Origin: JACKIC01 sp964392305
GTDB taxonomy: Bacteria; Planctomycetota; UBA1135; UBA2386
Assembly: GCA_964392305.1 (NCBI GenBank)
Contig: CAYMPV010000006.1
Coordinates: 1 to 64,000 of the forward strand
DNA length: 64,000 bases
Direction of reading: 5' to 3'
The notes beneath the pieces were generated by a model. That model saw only the letters and a program-made list of their open reading frames with translations. It was not told the origin of the DNA and made no database searches. A program made the position numbers and the translations under genes. Of this stretch, positions 61,887 through 64,000 are shown one piece after another. The number at the start of each line of letters is the position of its first letter. Position 1 is the stretch's first letter.

Positions 61887-63683
61887 ATGCAAGCCACCTT
61901 TCGCCCTTCTCTCGCCGTCGCCGCCCTCGCCGCCGCGGTCCTCGCCCAAGCCCCCAGACCGCTGATCCAGAGCGGCGCCGATCTGGTCCCGACCAGCACC
62001 TACGCGGTGCTGCAGTTCGGCGGCATCGAGCGCTGCGCTGGCAGCACCCGGCAGTGGCCGATCGCCGAGATGATCGGCACGTTCGTCCACAAGCTGCCGG
62101 TCGAGACCCGGGAGGAGCACCTCGATCGGGGACTCGAGCAGGCGGCCGAACAGGTGCGTCGCGCCCTCGGGCGCGCGAAGATCGGTCCGGCCGACGTTCG
62201 CGACCTGCTGTCCTGCCCGATGACGATGGCGCTGGGGCGGCCGACGATCGAAGGCATGGGCCCCTCGGTGGCGCTGCTGGTCGAACTCGGTAACCATCAG
62301 GCCGCGGTCGAGCGTCTGCTCGCCACCGGCGAAGGCGCGCTGCGGCGCGGCGGTGGCCCGGGCATGCAGGACACGAACGTGGGCGGCGTCGCCGCCAAGA
62401 TGCTGCAGATCCCGAACGGCCCACCGGTGTTCGTGGCCAGGGTCGGCGGTCAGCTGTGTCTGACCAACAGTCGTGGTCTGCTCGGCGAGATTGCCGCCGT
62501 GCAGCGTGGTGAACAGGCCGCGCTCACCCAGGCCACGGTGCTCGGCAACCTCGGCCAGCAGCTCGGCGCGCAGCCGATCGTTTCGGCCTACGCCAACACC
62601 GCGATGATCGCGCGCATGCTCGAGCCGGTGTTGCCGTACGAGGCGGGGCAATGGGCCGACGCATTGGGCGCGGGCTCGCTGGACGCGCTCTACGCCGGGT
62701 TCGGCGCCACCGACAGCGCCGGTGTCGACCTCGTGCACATCGGTCTGCGCGGCAGCCCCGAGGGCCTGATCAAGTCGTCGTGCCACAAGCCCGCCGATCT
62801 CGGCTTCGCCGACTACTGCTCGGACAACACGGTCCTGTTCGCCGCGCGTTCGCTCGACATCGCCGCCCTGCTCGACGCCGCGCAGCGGTTCGTGAAACTG
62901 CTGCCGCAGGAGGCCCAACGCGAGATCGAGCGTGAGTTCGGTCGTGAGCTCACGCGCGAACTGCGCCACGTCGGCATGACGCCCGCGGATCTCGAGGGCA
63001 TGCTGCGTGCGTTCGGCGACCAGATCGGGCTGGCGATCGGTCTCGAAGCCGGCGCGATCCCCAAGCCCGAGTTGCTGCTGCGTGTCGGCGTGCGCGACCG
63101 ACAGACGATGCAGGCGCTGCTGCAGCACCTCGAACAGGCGGTTGCCAACGAAGCCGGCATGGAGTGGAAGACCCGCAAGGTCGGTGACCTCGAGGTCCGC
63201 TACTTCAACCTGCCGATCGAGGACAAACTGCAGCTCACGCCGTGTTATGCGCTGACCGACGATGCGGTGATGGTGGCTTCGGACGTGATGGCCCTGACCC
63301 GCGCCCTGCGTCGCGCCGAGGAACCGGGTGAGAGCCTCAGCGCGCAGGCAGACTTCAAGGCGATGGCCAAGGAGTTCGGCGGCGCCAACGAGCTGCTGCA
63401 CGTGCGCGCCTTCCGCCTGGCCGAGCTCGGCTGGCGCACGGTCGAGACCTTCGCCTATCCGCAGCTCGACGCGCACCGCGAGCAGATCGGTTTCGGTAGC
63501 GAGGCCCTTCCGGACGCGGAGACGATGGCTTCGGCGCTGGGCAGCAGCACCTTCGCCTGCTTCGTCGACGAACGCGGCATCACGCAACGGCATCGCGGCC
63601 TGATCTCGATCGGCTCGATCCTGGCCACGGTGGGCACGCTCGCCGACGAAGTGCTCAACCGCGCGAGTTCCAAGATCTACTAG
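61887..63683 (+). CDS. Secreted DUF3352-like protein of unknown function
   Basis: The protein is 598 residues from ATG 61887; GTG 61860 is a longer alternative. It has a signal peptide ending AVLAQ. Repeated alpha/beta segments with 'P-x-F-V-A-R-V-G-G' and 'L-x-x-A-L-R' recall the DUF3352 proteins seen in planctomycetes and myxobacteria. It is probably periplasmic. A stem-loop follows the stop. Confidence 0.6.
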   Translation: MQATFRPSLAVAALAAAVLAQAPRPLIQSGADLVPTSTYAVLQFGGIERCAGSTRQWPIAEMIGTFVHKLPVETREEHLDRGLEQAAEQVRRALGRAKIGPADVRDLLSCPMTMALGRPTIEGMGPSVALLVELGNHQAAVERLLATGEGALRRGGGPGMQDTNVGGVAAKMLQIPNGPPVFVARVGGQLCLTNSRGLLGEIAAVQRGEQAALTQATVLGNLGQQLGAQPIVSAYANTAMIARMLEPVLPYEAGQWADALGAGSLDALYAGFGATDSAGVDLVHIGLRGSPEGLIKSSCHKPADLGFADYCSDNTVLFAARSLDIAALLDAAQRFVKLLPQEAQREIEREFGRELTRELRHVGMTPADLEGMLRAFGDQIGLAIGLEAGAIPKPELLLRVGVRDRQTMQALLQHLEQAVANEAGMEWKTRKVGDLEVRYFNLPIEDKLQLTPCYALTDDAVMVASDVMALTRALRRAEEPGESLSAQADFKAMAKEFGGANELLHVRAFRLAELGWRTVETFAYPQLDAHREQIGFGSEALPDAETMASALGSSTFACFVDERGITQRHRGLISIGSILATVGTLADEVLNRASSKIY

Positions 63684-63715
63684 GCGAGGGTGGGCGGCCA
63701 GGGCCGCCTGTGCTG

Positions 63716-63744
63716 GAGCAGACGCGCCCAGAGGCGCGCTGCTC
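63716..63744 (+). terminator. Stem-loop after the DUF3352-like gene
   Basis: gagcag-a-cgcgcc (63716-63728) pairs with ggcgcg-ctgctc (63733-63744) around a 4-nt loop, forming a 12-bp stem with one bulge. There is no T-tract. Confidence 0.45.
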
Positions 63745-63814
63745 AGCGGCGTCATCGTGGGTCGAGAGTCGTTGTGTGCTTGCTGCGGCGGCGCCGGCGC
63801 GGTAGCCATGCGGC

Positions 63815-64000
63815 ATGACCCAAAGCAAGGACTCCGAAGCGCGCCGCAAGGCGCTGCGCGGTCTGGCCAAGGCCGCGGCTGGTGCGGTCGTCGTGCCGGC
63901 GGCCGATCTGTCGTGGCTGCTCGACGAGTGCGGGAGGCTGCAGCAGGGCAACGATCGCCTGCGTCGGCAGAGCCGGCGGTTGCGTCTGCGCGCGCAGCGC
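63815..64000 (+). CDS. Unknown gene, 5' part (runs off the window)
   Basis: An open frame from ATG 63815 continues to the right edge. The visible 62 residues start MTQSKDSEARRKALRGLAKA and become Arg/Gln/Leu-rich, compatible with a coiled coil. There is no recognisable domain. Confidence 0.45.
   Translation, partial: MTQSKDSEARRKALRGLAKAAAGAVVVPAADLSWLLDECGRLQQGNDRLRRQSRRLRLRAQR

Overview
The window is about 64 kb of very GC-rich bacterial DNA with densely packed genes on both strands. No rRNA gene is present, so the taxonomy is inferred. The combination of an extracytoplasmic-function (ECF) sigma factor beside a Ser/Thr kinase, an ECF sigma factor fused to a membrane segment and exported domains, DUF1080 lipoproteins, BlaI/M56 pairs and secreted proteins with a Cys-Gly-Ala-Pro C-terminal signature fits a deep-branching, high-GC planctomycete. 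Long open frames antisense to real genes are a GC artefact and are not annotated.

Layout. 1-8.5 kb: the 3' end of an RNase E/G gene, the sigma-factor fusion (minus strand), rplU-rpmA-obgE, a PilT-type ATPase and an EF-G paralogue. 8.5-23.4 kb: one long ribosomal-protein/RNA-polymerase cluster (S10-spc-alpha type) from rpsJ to rplQ, with secY, adk, infA, rpmJ and rpoA. It has a recognisable promoter, a strongly folded leader before rpsJ and a Rho-independent-type terminator after rplQ. It lacks rplC (L3) between rpsJ and rplD, rpmD (L30) between rpsE and rplO, and map after adk. 23.4-32.3 kb: dnaE, a DUF4143 ATPase, a serine-palmitoyltransferase-like enzyme divergent from an NAD-dependent reductase/epimerase (probable sphingolipid genes), an N-acetylornithine-type carbamoyltransferase, tadA and tRNA-Ser(CGA). 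32.4-39.4 kb: exported prolyl oligopeptidase, a thioredoxin-fold protein, a truncated sigma factor, an AAA ATPase, a lipoprotein esterase, a decayed DUF4160-DUF2442 pair and a DUF1080 lipoprotein. 39.4-41.6 kb: SRP RNA and tRNA-Ser(GGA) divergent from dnaX. 41.6-52.8 kb: accessory envelope and signalling genes (YwqK-repeat/peroxiredoxin fusion, TorF-like porin, ECF sigma plus kinase, several secreted proteins). 52.9-64 kb: a BlaI repressor with an unusual LysM-bearing BlaR1-type protease, ybaB-recR, hrpB, rpoN, a membrane protein, truA, a secreted protein and a partial gene.

The most unusual signals are: short tandem duplications that span or abut stop codons of many genes, with an 18-bp perfect copy at rplX; the BlaR1 homologue whose sensor region is a LysM domain plus three about 50-residue repeats, behind a repressor gene with a clear 9+3+9 operator dyad; the missing rplC; an elongated divergent IF-1; a start-codon-sequestering hairpin at rpoN; the SPT/reductase pair with a palindromic operator between them; and the membrane-tethered sigma factor.
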